64,000 bases of DNA from Pseudarthrobacter sp. Fe7 (GCA_024372495.1 CP099977.1:3472001-3536000), one strand, 5' to 3'; positions 52,145 to 61,877 are shown, counted from the first letter of the stretch. The notes: a model not told the origin generated them from the sequence alone. Numbers and translations are program-made.

Positions 52145-53263
52145 ATGGATGGCATGAGATGGGAAGCGCAAGCACTGGCGGCCGCGCCGGACGCCATGGG
52201 AGGACCGGGCCCGGCGCTTCTTCCGCTGGCAGGCCTGGTCCGCTCAGTCACCACGCCTGAGTTCGCCGGGATCACGTTCCACGAGGTCACTTCCAAATCG
52301 GTGCTCAACAGGGTCCCGGCGGGATCGAAGATGCCGTTTGAATGGACGGTGAATCCGTACCGCGGCTGCAGCCACGCCTGCGTTTACTGCTTTGCCCGCA
52401 AGAGCCACACTTACCTGGACTTTGACGCCGGCATGGATTTCGACAGTCAGGTGGTGGTTAAGGTCAACGCCGCGGAGATCCTGCGGAAGGAACTGAACAA
52501 GGCCTCCTGGACGCGACAGCAGGTGGCCCTGGGCACCAACACCGATCCGTACCAGCGGGCAGAGGGCAGGTACCGGCTCATGCCCGGAATCATCAACGCC
52601 CTGGCGGAGTCCGGGACTCCCCTGTCGATCCTCACTAAGGGAACGCTGCTTGCCCGCGACATCCCGCTGCTCAAGAGCGCTGCCACCCAGGTGCCCGTCG
52701 GCCTGGGCATATCACTGGCCATGACCGATGAAGCCCTGTCCGAGGCGATCGAGCCGGGCACGCCCGGACCCAGGGCGCGGCTCAAACTGGTGTCCCGGCT
52801 GCGCGAGGCCGGACTGCCCTGCGGCGTCATGGCCATGCCCATCCTGCCGTGGCTCTCCGACAGCGACGAAGCCCTGGATTCGCTGTTCGGTTCGCTGGCG
52901 GCTGCCGGCGCTACCGGGGTCAGTGCGGGCGCCCTGTACCTGAAGCCGGGCACCAGGGAATGGTTCATGAAATGGATCGCCGCCAACCACCCCGAATTGG
53001 CGGGGCGCTACCGGCGGCTTTACGGAACCGGGTCCTACGCATCAAAGGAATACCGGATCTGGCTTGCCGGCAAGGTCCGCTATTTCAAGGCACGCCACGG
53101 CTTTTCGAACTCGTCGGGCTTCAGCCACCGGGACCTGGACGATCCACGGGCCGAGGAAGCCGAGTACCCGGCCGGAATCATACCCACCGGCGGTTCCGCT
53201 GCCGGCGCCCCGGCGGCTGAGTCTTCCGGGGCCCGGCCGGCAGTGCAGGACTCCCTGTTCTAA
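52145..53263 (+). CDS. Rv2578c-like radical SAM protein (SplB-related)
   Basis: This 372-residue radical SAM protein carries the iron-sulfur motif CSHACVYC (about residue 75) in NPYRGCSHACVYCFARKSH. It also has VALGTNTDPYQRAEGRYRLM and the SPL-like repeats AMPILPWLSDSDEAL. Members of this group are annotated as spore photoproduct lyase-like but occur in non-sporulating actinobacteria. The SOS box at its 5' end points to a DNA-damage role. The ATG at 52145 or 52154 may serve as start; the mRNA leader must be very short. Confidence 0.82.
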   Translation: MDGMRWEAQALAAAPDAMGGPGPALLPLAGLVRSVTTPEFAGITFHEVTSKSVLNRVPAGSKMPFEWTVNPYRGCSHACVYCFARKSHTYLDFDAGMDFDSQVVVKVNAAEILRKELNKASWTRQQVALGTNTDPYQRAEGRYRLMPGIINALAESGTPLSILTKGTLLARDIPLLKSAATQVPVGLGISLAMTDEALSEAIEPGTPGPRARLKLVSRLREAGLPCGVMAMPILPWLSDSDEALDSLFGSLAAAGATGVSAGALYLKPGTREWFMKWIAANHPELAGRYRRLYGTGSYASKEYRIWLAGKVRYFKARHGFSNSSGFSHRDLDDPRAEEAEYPAGIIPTGGSAAGAPAAESSGARPAVQDSLF

Positions 53264-53310
53264 CCGGCTTGCCGGGGCCTCGCTTTGGGGGTGCCCGGTG
53301 CTGTGCAGGC

Positions 53311-53768
53311 TTAGTCGTGCTCCGGGGACCCCGGCACCGGCACGGCGGCCACGGAATCCAGGAGGGCGCGGACAATCGGGTAATCGGCCGGGATCCACGG
53401 CAGCCCAAGGACCGCATCCCGGTCCTGCAGCCGGACCCAGCGCAGTTCGTCATGGTCTTCGAGGGGCAATGGCTCCCCGCGGGTCACCTCGGCGAACCAG
53501 ACCCGCATGCTGGCCCTGTCGTTCAGGGACCAGCCACCAGGTGTTTCCGCGGGCAGCTCTGATCCCAGGCGAACACCGATTCCGAGCTCCTCGGCCAATT
53601 CCCGGACCAGGGCCGGTTCAGGTGCCTCGCCGGGTTCAACTTTGCCCCCGGGAATTCCCACAGGCCTGCCAGGTGCTCGGGAGCACTCCGCCGTGCCACC
53701 AGCAGCGCCGTTGGATCGGCCAGGCTGTCCACCACTGCTCCGCCCACTACCTGAATCAGTCCAGTCAC
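53311..53768 (-). CDS. mutT: MutT-type Nudix hydrolase, one base lost
   Basis: The corrected 152-residue protein begins TGLIQVVGGAVVDS and carries the Nudix box GGKVEPGEAPEPALVREL followed by AEELGI. It probably removes 8-oxo-dGTP. A base is lost in CCCCC at 53645-53649, exactly at EFPGG of the box. GTG 53768 is the start. The gene converges with the radical SAM gene, 47 bases away. Confidence 0.82.
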
Positions 53769-53927
53769 CGGCCCATTCTATGGGCCACAATGGGAGTGGC
53801 CCGGAACAGCATGCCCCATCCAGGGGAATAGCGCCTGCCCGCCCAGGGTTTGCCTCACTGTCCGGACCGTCCTGCCCCATTGCCGTGGCGTCCGATCCAT
53901 TTCCAGTTCCTTTTGAGAAGCAGGCAT

Positions 53928-55136
53928 ATGAGCAGCGTTCTTTCCCCGTCCACGGCAGCCGGCACCAAGGCCCCCAACATAGGCATGGCCATCTTCGCCC
54001 TTGCCATGGGAGGGGTGGGCATTGGCGTCACTGAGTTCACCATGATGGGCCTGCTGAAGGAAGTGGAACAGGGCCTGGAGATCAGCACTCCCGAGGCCGG
54101 GCACCTGATTTCTGCATATGCGCTTGGCGTGGTAGTTGGCGCTCCCCTCCTGGCCGCCGTCGGCGCCAAGCTGCCCCGCAAGAAACTGGCGCTCGGCCTC
54201 CTGCTGTTCTTCACCGTGGCCAACCTGACCTCGTTCATCGCACCAGACTACGGTTCGATGCTCCTGTCCCGTTTTGCCGCCGGGCTGCCCCACGGCGCGT
54301 TCTTCGGGGTTGCGGCGGTCATCGCCGCGTCCCTGGTTCCGCCGAGCCGGCGGGGCTGGGCCATCTCCATGGTCATGGCTGGACTCAGCGTTTCCAATGT
54401 GGTGGGCGTACCTTTCGCCACCTGGCTGGGACAAACCTTCGGCTGGCGCCTGCTGTTTGTCCTGGTGGGTGGCATCGGCCTGCTGGCCCTGGCCATGGTG
54501 TGGAAATTTGTGCCGTTCCAGCACGCGCACCCGGACGCCAGCATCCGGCGCGAACTCGGGGCCCTCAAGCGGCTCCAGGTGTGGTTGGCCCTCCTGGTGG
54601 GCGTCGTGGGCTTCGGCGGCTTTTTTGCCACCTACACCTATATCGCCCACACCATGACTGCGGTGGCAGGCATCCCGTCGGCACTGATCCCCCTGGTGGT
54701 GGCGCTCTACGGGCTGGGCATGGTGGCCGGGAACATTGTGGGAGGCAGGCTGGCCGACAAATCGGTCATGGGCACCCTTTACCGCGTCCTCCCGGCCATT
54801 GCCGTGGCCCTGGTGGCCTACGCGGTGGCCGCCCACTGGCAATGGAGCGCCATGGTTATGGTGTTCGTGGTGGGAGCGGCCGGGTCCATGCTGATCCCGG
54901 CCCTGCAGACCCGGCTGCTGGACGCCTCACCGGACGCCCCGTCTCTGGCATCTTCCCTCAACCATGCCGCCCTGAACGTCGCCAACGCACTGGGCGCATT
55001 CCTTGGCGGCCTGGTCATCGCCCTCGGGTGGGGCTTTGTTGCCCCCGCAATGGTGGGCGCCGTCCTCGCGGTCCTGGGATTCGGCGTCGCCCTCCTCAGC
55101 GGCCTGCTGGAACGCAAGAGGCCGTTGGCTGCCTGA
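53928..55136 (+). CDS. MFS drug/metabolite exporter (DHA1 type)
   Basis: This 402-residue inner-membrane protein shows twelve hydrophobic segments. The motif-A-like loop between helices 2 and 3 (AVGAKLPRKKLALGLLL) and motif C-type GAFFGVAAVIAA are visible. It resembles the AraJ/CmlA-like arabinose- or chloramphenicol-efflux group. ATG 53928 gives MSSVLSPSTAAGTKAPNIG, just before helix 1. The substrate cannot be told. Confidence 0.8.
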   Translation: MSSVLSPSTAAGTKAPNIGMAIFALAMGGVGIGVTEFTMMGLLKEVEQGLEISTPEAGHLISAYALGVVVGAPLLAAVGAKLPRKKLALGLLLFFTVANLTSFIAPDYGSMLLSRFAAGLPHGAFFGVAAVIAASLVPPSRRGWAISMVMAGLSVSNVVGVPFATWLGQTFGWRLLFVLVGGIGLLALAMVWKFVPFQHAHPDASIRRELGALKRLQVWLALLVGVVGFGGFFATYTYIAHTMTAVAGIPSALIPLVVALYGLGMVAGNIVGGRLADKSVMGTLYRVLPAIAVALVAYAVAAHWQWSAMVMVFVVGAAGSMLIPALQTRLLDASPDAPSLASSLNHAALNVANALGAFLGGLVIALGWGFVAPAMVGAVLAVLGFGVALLSGLLERKRPLAA

Positions 55137-55231
55137 CCCCCGGACCATCCACGTCACATCACCAGCGGGGCCACGGCACCATCGGATGAGGAGGGCACGG
55201 CAGGCAATCCTTCTTCCGGCCCGCAGGACGC

Positions 55232-56188
55232 TTAGGGGCGCGGTGCGGCCGGGGCAGGATCCTGGCCGGCCGCCGTCGCCGTGCGGTGCAGGTCGGGTTC
55301 GAGGTAGATGACCCGCGCAATCGGCACGGCAGCCCGGATCCTTTCCTCGCACTCATCGATGGCCCGTGCTATCTCCTCGCCTGTCGCGGACCTGCTGACG
55401 GCGATCTTCGCCGCGACCAGCAGTTCCTCCGGCCCCAGGTGCAGCGTCTTGAGATGGATGATGCGGCCCCCGTCCGACTCGATGGCGCCCCGGATGCGTT
55501 CAAGGTCGCCCTTCGTGGCGGATTCCCCCACCAGGAGCGACTTGGTTTCCAGCGCCAGCACCACGGCAATGGCCACCAGCAGCAGGCCGATCATCCCCGT
55601 GCCGGCGGCATCCCACACCCCGTTGCCCGTAATCAGGGTCAAACCGACGCCGATCAGCGCGAACAACAGGCCCAGAAGGGCGCCGAAGTCCTCCAGCAGG
55701 ATGACCGGCAATTCGGGCTGTTTGGCACTGCGCACAAACTTTACCCAGGACTGCTTGCCGCGGGTATGGTTCGATTCCTTGATGGCGGTCCGGAAGGAAT
55801 AGGACTCGGCCAGAATGGCGCCCGCCAGCACGGCCAGCGGAACCCACCAGAACCCGCCTTCGATGCCGTGCGGGTGCAGGAACTTCTCCCACGCTTCGTA
55901 CAGGGCAAACAGGCCACCCACCGTGAACAGCACAATCGACACGATGAACGCATAAATATAGCGCTCACGCCCGTAACCGAAGGGGTGCTCAGGGCTGGCG
56001 GCGCGTTGGGACTTCTTGCCGCCCACCAGGAGCAGCAACTGGTTGCCGGAGTCCGCCACACTGTGGATGGCCTCGGCAAGCATGGAGGAGGACAGCGTCA
56101 GGAAGTACGCCAGGAATTTCATGAACGCGATGGCGAGGTTCGCGGCCAGGGCCGCAATGATCGCCTTGGTACCGCCACTTGCAGCCAC
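55232..56188 (-). CDS. cation diffusion facilitator family transporter
   Basis: This 318-residue membrane protein has the CDF signature around SMLAEAIHSVADSGNQLLLL, with the HxxxD metal site in helix 2, and HPFGYGRERYIYAF. A second site lies in LEDFGALLGLLFALIG (D in helix 5). A cytosolic C-terminal metal-binding domain ends the protein. It exports divalent metals such as zinc or manganese. GTG 56188 is preferred over GTG 56197 because AAAGAGG is then well spaced. Confidence 0.83.
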   Translation of the reverse strand: MAASGGTKAIIAALAANLAIAFMKFLAYFLTLSSSMLAEAIHSVADSGNQLLLLVGGKKSQRAASPEHPFGYGRERYIYAFIVSIVLFTVGGLFALYEAWEKFLHPHGIEGGFWWVPLAVLAGAILAESYSFRTAIKESNHTRGKQSWVKFVRSAKQPELPVILLEDFGALLGLLFALIGVGLTLITGNGVWDAAGTGMIGLLLVAIAVVLALETKSLLVGESATKGDLERIRGAIESDGGRIIHLKTLHLGPEELLVAAKIAVSRSATGEEIARAIDECEERIRAAVPIARVIYLEPDLHRTATAAGQDPAPAAPRP

Positions 56189-56385
56189 GGGCTCCACCTC
56201 TTTGCGGGTTGCTCAACTGTCGGATACCGCGGGTTCCGGCCGCGGCCCCGCTCTTTGAATACCGTACCCGGAGGGCACGCGGCCGCACAGCGGCAACGGC
56301 CCGCAAAGCTACTGACTTTATGGGGTGCTTATGTTAGCTTGAGGCTCATCGGGACTATTAATCCCGGTCACAATGAGGAGGAGAC

Positions 56386-56661
56386 ATGGGTTTTCTTGCT
56401 TGGATTATTTTGGGCCTGATTGTCGGGGCCATCGTTAAAGCCGTTATGCCCGGACGGGTCGGCGGCGGCTGGGTGACCAGCCTCATCCTGGGTGTCGTTG
56501 GAGCCATCGTTGGCGGCTGGATTGGCAGCCTCCTGTTCAACAAGGGCGATCTTTCCTTCTTCGACCTCGGCACCTGGATTCTCGCTATCGTCGGCGGCCT
56601 GGTTGTCGCCGGCATCTACGGAGCAGTCACCGGACGCGGAAAAGCCAGCCGCGCACCCTGA
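56386..56661 (+). CDS. GlsB/YeaQ/YmgE-family small membrane protein
   Basis: This 91-residue protein has three hydrophobic helices rich in glycine (FLAWIILGLIVGAIVKAV, LILGVVGAIVGGWIGSLL and ILAIVGGLVVAGIYGAVTG). This is the transglycosylase-associated protein family, often stress-induced in actinobacteria. AGGAGGAGA lies directly upstream of the ATG. A strong terminator follows, so it is monocistronic. Confidence 0.85.
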   Translation: MGFLAWIILGLIVGAIVKAVMPGRVGGGWVTSLILGVVGAIVGGWIGSLLFNKGDLSFFDLGTWILAIVGGLVVAGIYGAVTGRGKASRAP

Positions 56662-56686
56662 ACACTTCGTCCAGCAACAACCAATG

Positions 56687-56713
56687 GGCCCCGGAATTCC
56701 GGGGCCTTTCTTT
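56687..56713 (+). terminator. intrinsic terminator after the GlsB-like gene
   Basis: GGCCCCGG-AATT-CCGGGGCC at 56687-56706 is a perfect eight-base stem with a four-base loop, followed by TTTCTTT. It is the clearest rho-independent terminator in the window. Confidence 0.88.
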
Positions 56714-56795
56714 ATGACCCTGATGTGCCCAACTCCGGGCTTCCGTAGCCGTGTGCGGAGAGTGCGCACGACAGCGCCTCCGCCGTCGGGCCTCC

Positions 56796-57722
56796 CTATT
56801 CTGCGCGGTTCGGCTCCCCGTCCGGACGGGAACGGCGCTGGGAACGGGCGCTGGCGTAGAGGCACACGGTGGCTGCCGTTCCCAGGTTGAGGCTTTCGGC
56901 AGCGCCGTAGACCGGAACTGCCACCCGGTGGTCCGCCAGTTCAAGCTCCTCATCGGAGAGTCCCTGCGCTTCGTTCCCGAAGAACCAGGCGGTGGGTGCG
57001 GCAAGGTCGTACACGGATTCGGGGCCGGCTCCGGTCAGCCTGCGGCGCGCGTTCTCGTCCTGCAGGACATCCAGGTCCAGCTGACCGTATCCGTCCGCTG
57101 CGAGGATGCCGACACCGGCGGCCTTGCAGGCGGCGGCCAGTTCGGCAGGGTCCGCGGCCAGGACCACCGGGAGGTGGAACAGCGATCCCGCGGTGGAGCG
57201 GACTGCCTTGGGGTTGTAGATATCAACGCTGGATGCCGTGAAGACTACGGCATCCGCACCGGCTGAATCGGCCGCCCGCAGCACGGTGCCCGCGTTCCCC
57301 GGGTCCCGGACCTGGCACAGCACTGCGATAAGGCGGGGGCGGGCGTCGAGCACTTCGTCCAGCGCGACGTCCACGAACCGGCAGACGGCCACAATGCCCT
57401 GCGGGTTGACGGTGTCCGCCATGGCTGCCAGGACCTCGTCAGTGGCCAACCGCGCGTTGGTGCCTTCGGCGAGCTCTTCGAATTCCGGGAAGCGGTCCAG
57501 GCAGCTTTCGCTGGCGAACACCTCGGTGACCAATCCCGGAGCTCCCGCCGCGAGACGCTGCTGGTGGAGTTTGAGTGCTTCCCGGACTGCCTGCGGTCCT
57601 TCGGCAAGGAACTGGCCACGCTTTAAACGGGCCGGGCGCCCTGCAAGCTTTGCCACGTCCCTGACCCGATCGGCTCGGGGGTTGGACAGTGGAAGATCTT
57701 GCGGGCGCCCGGTTTCGTTCAT
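56796..57722 (-). CDS. SpoU-family 23S rRNA/tRNA 2'-O-methyltransferase
   Basis: This 308-residue protein has an N-terminal L30e-like substrate-binding domain (KRGQFLAEGPQAVREAL) and a SPOUT catalytic domain. The knot motifs are VRDPGNAGTVLRAADSAGADAVV, WFFGNEAQGLS and VPVYGAAESLNLGTAA. It follows rplT by 68 bases on the same strand. This is the TsnR/RlmB-like position conserved in actinobacteria, which supports an rRNA target. Confidence 0.88.
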   Translation of the reverse strand: MNETGRPQDLPLSNPRADRVRDVAKLAGRPARLKRGQFLAEGPQAVREALKLHQQRLAAGAPGLVTEVFASESCLDRFPEFEELAEGTNARLATDEVLAAMADTVNPQGIVAVCRFVDVALDEVLDARPRLIAVLCQVRDPGNAGTVLRAADSAGADAVVFTASSVDIYNPKAVRSTAGSLFHLPVVLAADPAELAAACKAAGVGILAADGYGQLDLDVLQDENARRRLTGAGPESVYDLAAPTAWFFGNEAQGLSDEELELADHRVAVPVYGAAESLNLGTAATVCLYASARSQRRSRPDGEPNRAE

Positions 57723-57790
57723 ACAAGAACTGTAGTAGCTGCTGCTACCCGTTCCTGAACTGGCCCTCAGGTGAGGGGTCGCAGCGGCTG

Positions 57791-58179
57791 CTAGGCTGCG
57801 GCAACCTTCTTGGCGGAGGTGTCCGCCGGGAGGGAGTCCTTGGCGACCTGGACCAGTGCGGCGAAGGCGTTGGCGTCAGAGACGGCAAGCTCGGCCAACA
57901 TGCGGCGGTCAACCTCGACCTCGGCGGCCTTCAGGCCCTGGATGAGGCGGTTGTAGGTGAGGCCATTGGCGCGGGACGCAGCGTTGATGCGCTGGATCCA
58001 CAGGCGGCGGAAGTCGCCCTTCTTCTTCTTGCGGTCACCGTAGCTGTACACAAACGAGTGCAGCAGCTGCTCTTTGCCTTGCGGTACAGGCGCGAACGCT
58101 GTCCGCGGTAGCCCTTCGCCCGTTCAAGAACAACCCGGCGCTTCTTGTGGGCGTTGACCGCCCTCTTCACACGTGCCAC
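57791..58179 (-). CDS. rplT: ribosomal protein L20, one base lost
   Basis: L20 is an essential 50S assembly protein. [34 protein letters not shown] and [19 protein letters not shown] are conserved. A base is missing at about 58070-58074 (AAAGAGCAG for AAAGGAGCAG). With it restored the protein has 129 residues from GTG 58179. An indel in an essential single-copy ribosomal gene argues strongly for sequencing error. Confidence 0.92.
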
Positions 58180-58297
58180 GTGCGTACTCCTTCGAAAATC
58201 TGATCCCAAGCATCTGTTGCCGGTGTTCCGGCGGCCTGAGAAGGCTGTTTGGCAGGTGACGGACCGCCAGGAAGCGGTCCATCAATTAACTTGGAAA

Positions 58298-58492
58298 CTA
58301 GATGCCGAGCATCTTCCGGATGACCTTGGCATCGCCCTTGAAGACGATCTTGTCGCCGGCAAGGCGGCGGGTCAGGCGGCTGGACTTGTGCTCCAGGTAG
58401 TGGCGGCGATTGGCCTGCTGGCGGCGCAGCTTGCCGCTGCCGGTCAGCTTGAAGCGCTTCTTAGCACCGCTGTGGGTCTTCATCTTCGGCAT
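58298..58492 (-). CDS. rpmI: ribosomal protein L35
   Basis: The 64-residue protein [20 protein letters not shown]... ends with [10 protein letters not shown] and is a complete, intact L35. It lies between infC and rplT, with 120- and 118-base gaps, in the universal order infC-rpmI-rplT. Confidence 0.96.
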   Translation of the reverse strand: MPKMKTHSGAKKRFKLTGSGKLRRQQANRRHYLEHKSSRLTRRLAGDKIVFKGDAKVIRKMLGI

Positions 58493-58612
58493 GGGAACCG
58501 ATCTCCTTACGTTTCTGCGGGCCCGGGGGCCGGCAGTTCTATCGCGCAGCCACCCCTGCGGGCAGCATGCTGGTTGCTGACTGCCGGGGGGCTTACCCCA
58601 GGCAGCTGTGAA

Positions 58613-59635
58613 CTAGTTGGTCTTCTTAGCGGCCGGCTTCGGCACTGCCTTGGGGGCAGGGCGGGCAGCAGGCTTCGGCGCAGCAGGCCTGGCCACCGGC
58701 TTGGGCGGTGCAGGCACACCAGCCGGCTTCGGCGCAGCCGGCGCTGCCGCTTCCGGCTTGGCAGCAGCGGCAGGTTTGGCCGCCGGAGCGGCAGCCTTCG
58801 GAGCTTCCTGCTTCGGTGCCGCAGCCTTCGGAGCTTCCTGCTTCGGTGCCGCAGCCTTCGGAGCTTCCTGCTTCGGTGCCGGAGCCTTCGGAGCTTCCTG
58901 CTCGGGAACGGTGTCCGCAGGCGCCTCAACCGGTGCACTGTCTGCGGCAGTTGCCTCCGGCTCGGTGGAGACGGTGAAGCCTTCCGGGAGGAGATCCGCC
59001 AGTGACTGCGTCATGGGGGCCTGGTCCTCGCCGGACGTGTCAACACGTCCCGAAGCCTTGGCTTCATTCTGTGCCTTGGCCTCGGCGCGCTGGGTGGCCC
59101 GGCGTGCTTCGGCCTTGGCCTCAGCCTTGTTCTTCAGCGGACCAACCACCATGACCATGTTGCGGCCGTCGATACGGGGGCTGGACTCCACCACGCCAAC
59201 TTCGGCGACGTCCTCCGCGAAACGCTGGAGCAGGCGAATGCCCATCTCCGGACGCTGCTGCTCACGGCCACGGAACTGGATCATGGCCTTGACCTTGTCC
59301 CCGGCGCCGAGGAAGCGAAGGGCGTGGCCGCGCTTGGTCTCGTAGTCGTGGGTGTCGATCTTCAGGCGGAAGCGGATTTCCTTCAGAACCGTGTTGGTCT
59401 GGTTCTTCCGGGCCTCACGTGCCTTAACCGCGGCCTCGTACTTGTACTTGCCGAAGTCCATCAGCTTGCACACCGGAGGCTTCGCCTGAGGTGCAACTTC
59501 AACGAGATCAAGGTCGGACTCGGCAGCCAGGCGCAGGGCATCCTCAATACGGACGATTCCTACCTGTTCACCTGCAGGGCCGACCAGCCGCACCTCGGGG
59601 ACGCGGATACGCTCATTGATTCTTGGCTCGCTAAT
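58613..59635 (-). CDS. infC: translation initiation factor IF-3 with long Ala/Pro/Lys tail and ATT start
   Basis: IF-3 keeps the 30S subunit free and checks start codons. The conserved protein starts [18 protein letters not shown]. The only possible start at the right place is ATT at 59635, seven bases after AGGAG. ATT starts in infC are known to allow self-repression, because IF-3 rejects non-standard start codons. Both IF-3 domains are complete by residue 180 or so. They are followed by a charged linker and a tail of about 130 residues with [10 protein letters not shown] repeats. Total is 340 residues, against about 180 in E. coli. Long tails are common in actinobacteria. Confidence 0.93.
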   Translation of the reverse strand: MSEPRINERIRVPEVRLVGPAGEQVGIVRIEDALRLAAESDLDLVEVAPQAKPPVCKLMDFGKYKYEAAVKAREARKNQTNTVLKEIRFRLKIDTHDYETKRGHALRFLGAGDKVKAMIQFRGREQQRPEMGIRLLQRFAEDVAEVGVVESSPRIDGRNMVMVVGPLKNKAEAKAEARRATQRAEAKAQNEAKASGRVDTSGEDQAPMTQSLADLLPEGFTVSTEPEATAADSAPVEAPADTVPEQEAPKAPAPKQEAPKAAAPKQEAPKAAAPKQEAPKAAAPAAKPAAAAKPEAAAPAAPKPAGVPAPPKPVARPAAPKPAARPAPKAVPKPAAKKTN

Positions 59636-59992
59636 GTTAAAGCTCCTGTGATTGTTGTTAAGTCCGGCAAATAGAGAAGGCCCCCAATTGCCGGAGCAAT
59701 CGAAGGCCTCAAAGAGGTTGGCCCGGCAGCCCGATAAGGGCTGCACGTGCACTGAGCCGGCTGATGCCGGTCCGTGCCCAACCAGGTACCCGGCAACCTT
59801 GCGTCCCAGCAGGTTCCAAAGGAACACTTGGGACAACGGCTGACGCGGGTGGGAGAGAACTCCGCTTGCAAACTGGTTGCCATTCTACAGAAAAAATTCC
59901 CGTCAACGCCGCGAAGCGTTGGTGGGAACCGGATCGTTTGGGGCGATCTCTGAAATAACGACATCCAGTCGGTCTGTGTCAAGCTTACCAGT
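59636..59992. promoter_or_regulatory. infC leader and promoter region
   Basis: This 357-base stretch holds no gene. Its left part is the infC leader, where CCGGCAA and TTGCCGG flank a C/T-rich loop (about 59662-59695) just upstream of AGGAG. Its right part should carry leftward and rightward promoters; a leftward TTGACG at about 59908-59913 is visible, but the matching -10 box is poorly spaced. A long leader would suit autogenous control of infC-rpmI-rplT. Confidence 0.4.
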
Positions 59993-60377
59993 ATGAGCAC
60001 CTCAGACAGTAATTCGTACGTCTTCGAGCCCGGGGGCGCGGGCGCAGACGTTTCACAACAGATCCGCGATATCTCCGAAGTTCCCGCCATCGAGGTCATC
60101 ACCACGGCCGCCGTGCACTTGATGAGCGCGGCCGCGGTTGCTTGGCCTGGCTGCGGAGGACAACGCAGCCGAACTCAAGGACCTTGACGAGGCCCGTAAG
60201 CTGATCACCGCGCTGGCCGGCCTCGTCACCGCGGCTGCCCCTGAAATCGGGTCCCAGCACGCCGGTCCCTTACGCGACGGCCTGCGCTCCCTGCAGCTGG
60301 CTTTCCGCGAAGAGTCGCTGATTCCGGACGCACCGGGCAAGGGCCCGGGTGAAAAGTACACCGGAGCAGTGAACTAG
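59993..60377 (+). CDS. DUF1844 family protein, two bases lost
   Basis: The corrected protein has 128 residues, with EVITTAAVHLMSAAAV, a short gap, then LDEARKLITALAGLVTAAAPEIG and the C-terminal PDAPGKGPGEKYTG, all typical of DUF1844 proteins next to infC in actinobacteria. The frame shift at 60138-60145 (TTGCTTGG) needs two extra bases; TTAAGCTTGG would restore the family's VKLGL and again involve an AGCT site. Function is unknown. The ATG is at 59993. Confidence 0.72.
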
Positions 60378-60400
60378 GGAACGCTCCCCCACGCGGCGCC

Positions 60401-60438
60401 CGACGGCGGGACGGCCTTTCCAGGTCGTCCCGCCGTCG
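60401..60438. terminator. hairpin between convergent DUF1844 and MFS genes
   Basis: CGACGGCGGGACG (60401-60413) pairs perfectly with CGTCCCGCCGTCG (60426-60438) around a 12-base loop. It can serve the rightward DUF1844 gene. No T tract follows. Confidence 0.6.
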
Positions 60439-60455
60439 CGCTTAACAACATCCAT

Positions 60456-60503
60456 TGCTCCATAACTGCCGTTTTGCGGGGCCAAAACGGCAGTTATGGA
60501 GCA
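60456..60503. repeat. perfect 20-base inverted repeat
   Basis: TGCTCCATAACTGCCGTTTT (60456-60475) is followed by eight loop bases and its exact complement (60484-60503). It lies between two converging genes directly after another hairpin. The AT-rich outer part and perfect symmetry suggest a mobile or dispersed palindrome that may also act as a bidirectional terminator. Confidence 0.7.
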
Positions 60504-60522
60504 CTCGATAGAGGGGACGGTA

Positions 60523-61820
60523 TCAGGCGGCGGCGCGGCGCCGGCGCTGGAGGGCCAGGCCAACGAGGCACAGCACCACACCCGCGGCACCGACCGAAAC
60601 GAAGCCGCCAGAGGGCCCCATGATGTCGATGAACACCCCGGCCAGCGGCGAACCGAGCGCAACTCCGCCGGTCAGTGCCGAGCCATACCAGCCCATGGCT
60701 TCCCCGCGGCGCTCCTCCGACACCAGGCTCCGCGACCTTTTCGGAAGCCGCGGATAGCACCGGGGCGCAGAGCAGGCCCGGCAGGACAGAGACGAAGGCC
60801 AGGGTCCAGGTGTCGTGGGCGAAAGCCATCGGCAGTGTCAGGGCGGCCATGCCCAGCAACAGGATGACAGGTGGAATTGGCCGGTGCATGGCGCCGTAAA
60901 TCAGCCCGCCCACCACGGAGGCAGCGCACCAGAAAACAAAGACGATCCCGATTTCACTCTGGTGCCCGCCGGTTTGCAGGGCTGCGACGATGCCGACGTC
61001 GGTGCCGCTGAGGACCATTCCGGCGCCCGCGGCAACGGCGAAGAGCGCCGCAACCGTTGCGGTGAACCACGCGAAGCCGCCCGCCAACCGTCCGCGCAGC
61101 CCGCCCTGCGCCGCGCTGGTGGCCGCACCCGCGGGGGCCAGGCTCCGCGGCTGCTTCCTGGAGATGGGCAGGGGCAGTGGAGACGACGGCGGCCTCCGCG
61201 GCGTGCTGCTCATCCTCCGCGCATTCGACCGTCAGGCCCTCGCTGCGGGTGGGCGGGTTGAACCACATGAGGAACAGCCCGGAGAGGGACGTGGCCACGC
61301 CCACCACCGTCAGCCCGGCGACCGTGAAGCCGCTGGTGGCCACGACGGCTCCGGCGGCCGGTCCAATCATGAAAACCACTTCGGTGGTGATGGCGTCCAG
61401 GGCGAACGCGGTCCGGCGCTGGTCCCCGTCCGCCAGGACCCCCAGGGACTGCCGGACCACGCTGAAGATGGGCAGCGTGAGCAGCCCGCCGACGAAGACC
61501 AACGGCAGAAGCCACTGGTAGGACACGTGCGGCACGACCGACCAGATCACCGTCTCGGAGATGACGGACGGGATGAGCGCGGTCCGCAGGCCGACAGTGT
61601 CAACGCGCCTGCCCCGCCACGGAGCGCCGAGGGCAATGCCGATGGTCATCACCGCCGCCGCAGCACCGGCAGCCGCGTAGCCCTGGCCCAGGGTGAGGAC
61701 AATGTGCAGGGTCAGCAGCACCCCTGCGGCTGAGTGCGGGATGCGGGCAACCATGCCCACCAGCAGCAGCCGGCGGATCGGCCGGACAGCGAGCAACTCC
61801 CGGTAGAGAGCGAAATTCAC
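60523..61820 (-). CDS. MFS transporter, frame broken twice at AGCT sites
   Basis: The corrected 431-residue membrane protein has about twelve hydrophobic segments, from MNFALYRELLAVRPIRRL to the arginine-rich end LALQRRRRAAA. A cytosolic central loop of about 60 residues (rich in A, E and H) separates the two halves. Insertions lie at 60725-60729 and 61140-61144. Substrate is unknown. The start lies 57 bases after the SseB-like gene, on the same strand as the his genes. Confidence 0.75.
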
Positions 61821-61877
61821 GAAACGGTCCTTCAGCGTATGCCGCTGCCCCGGCGGGGATCACCCATCCTGCTGCGG

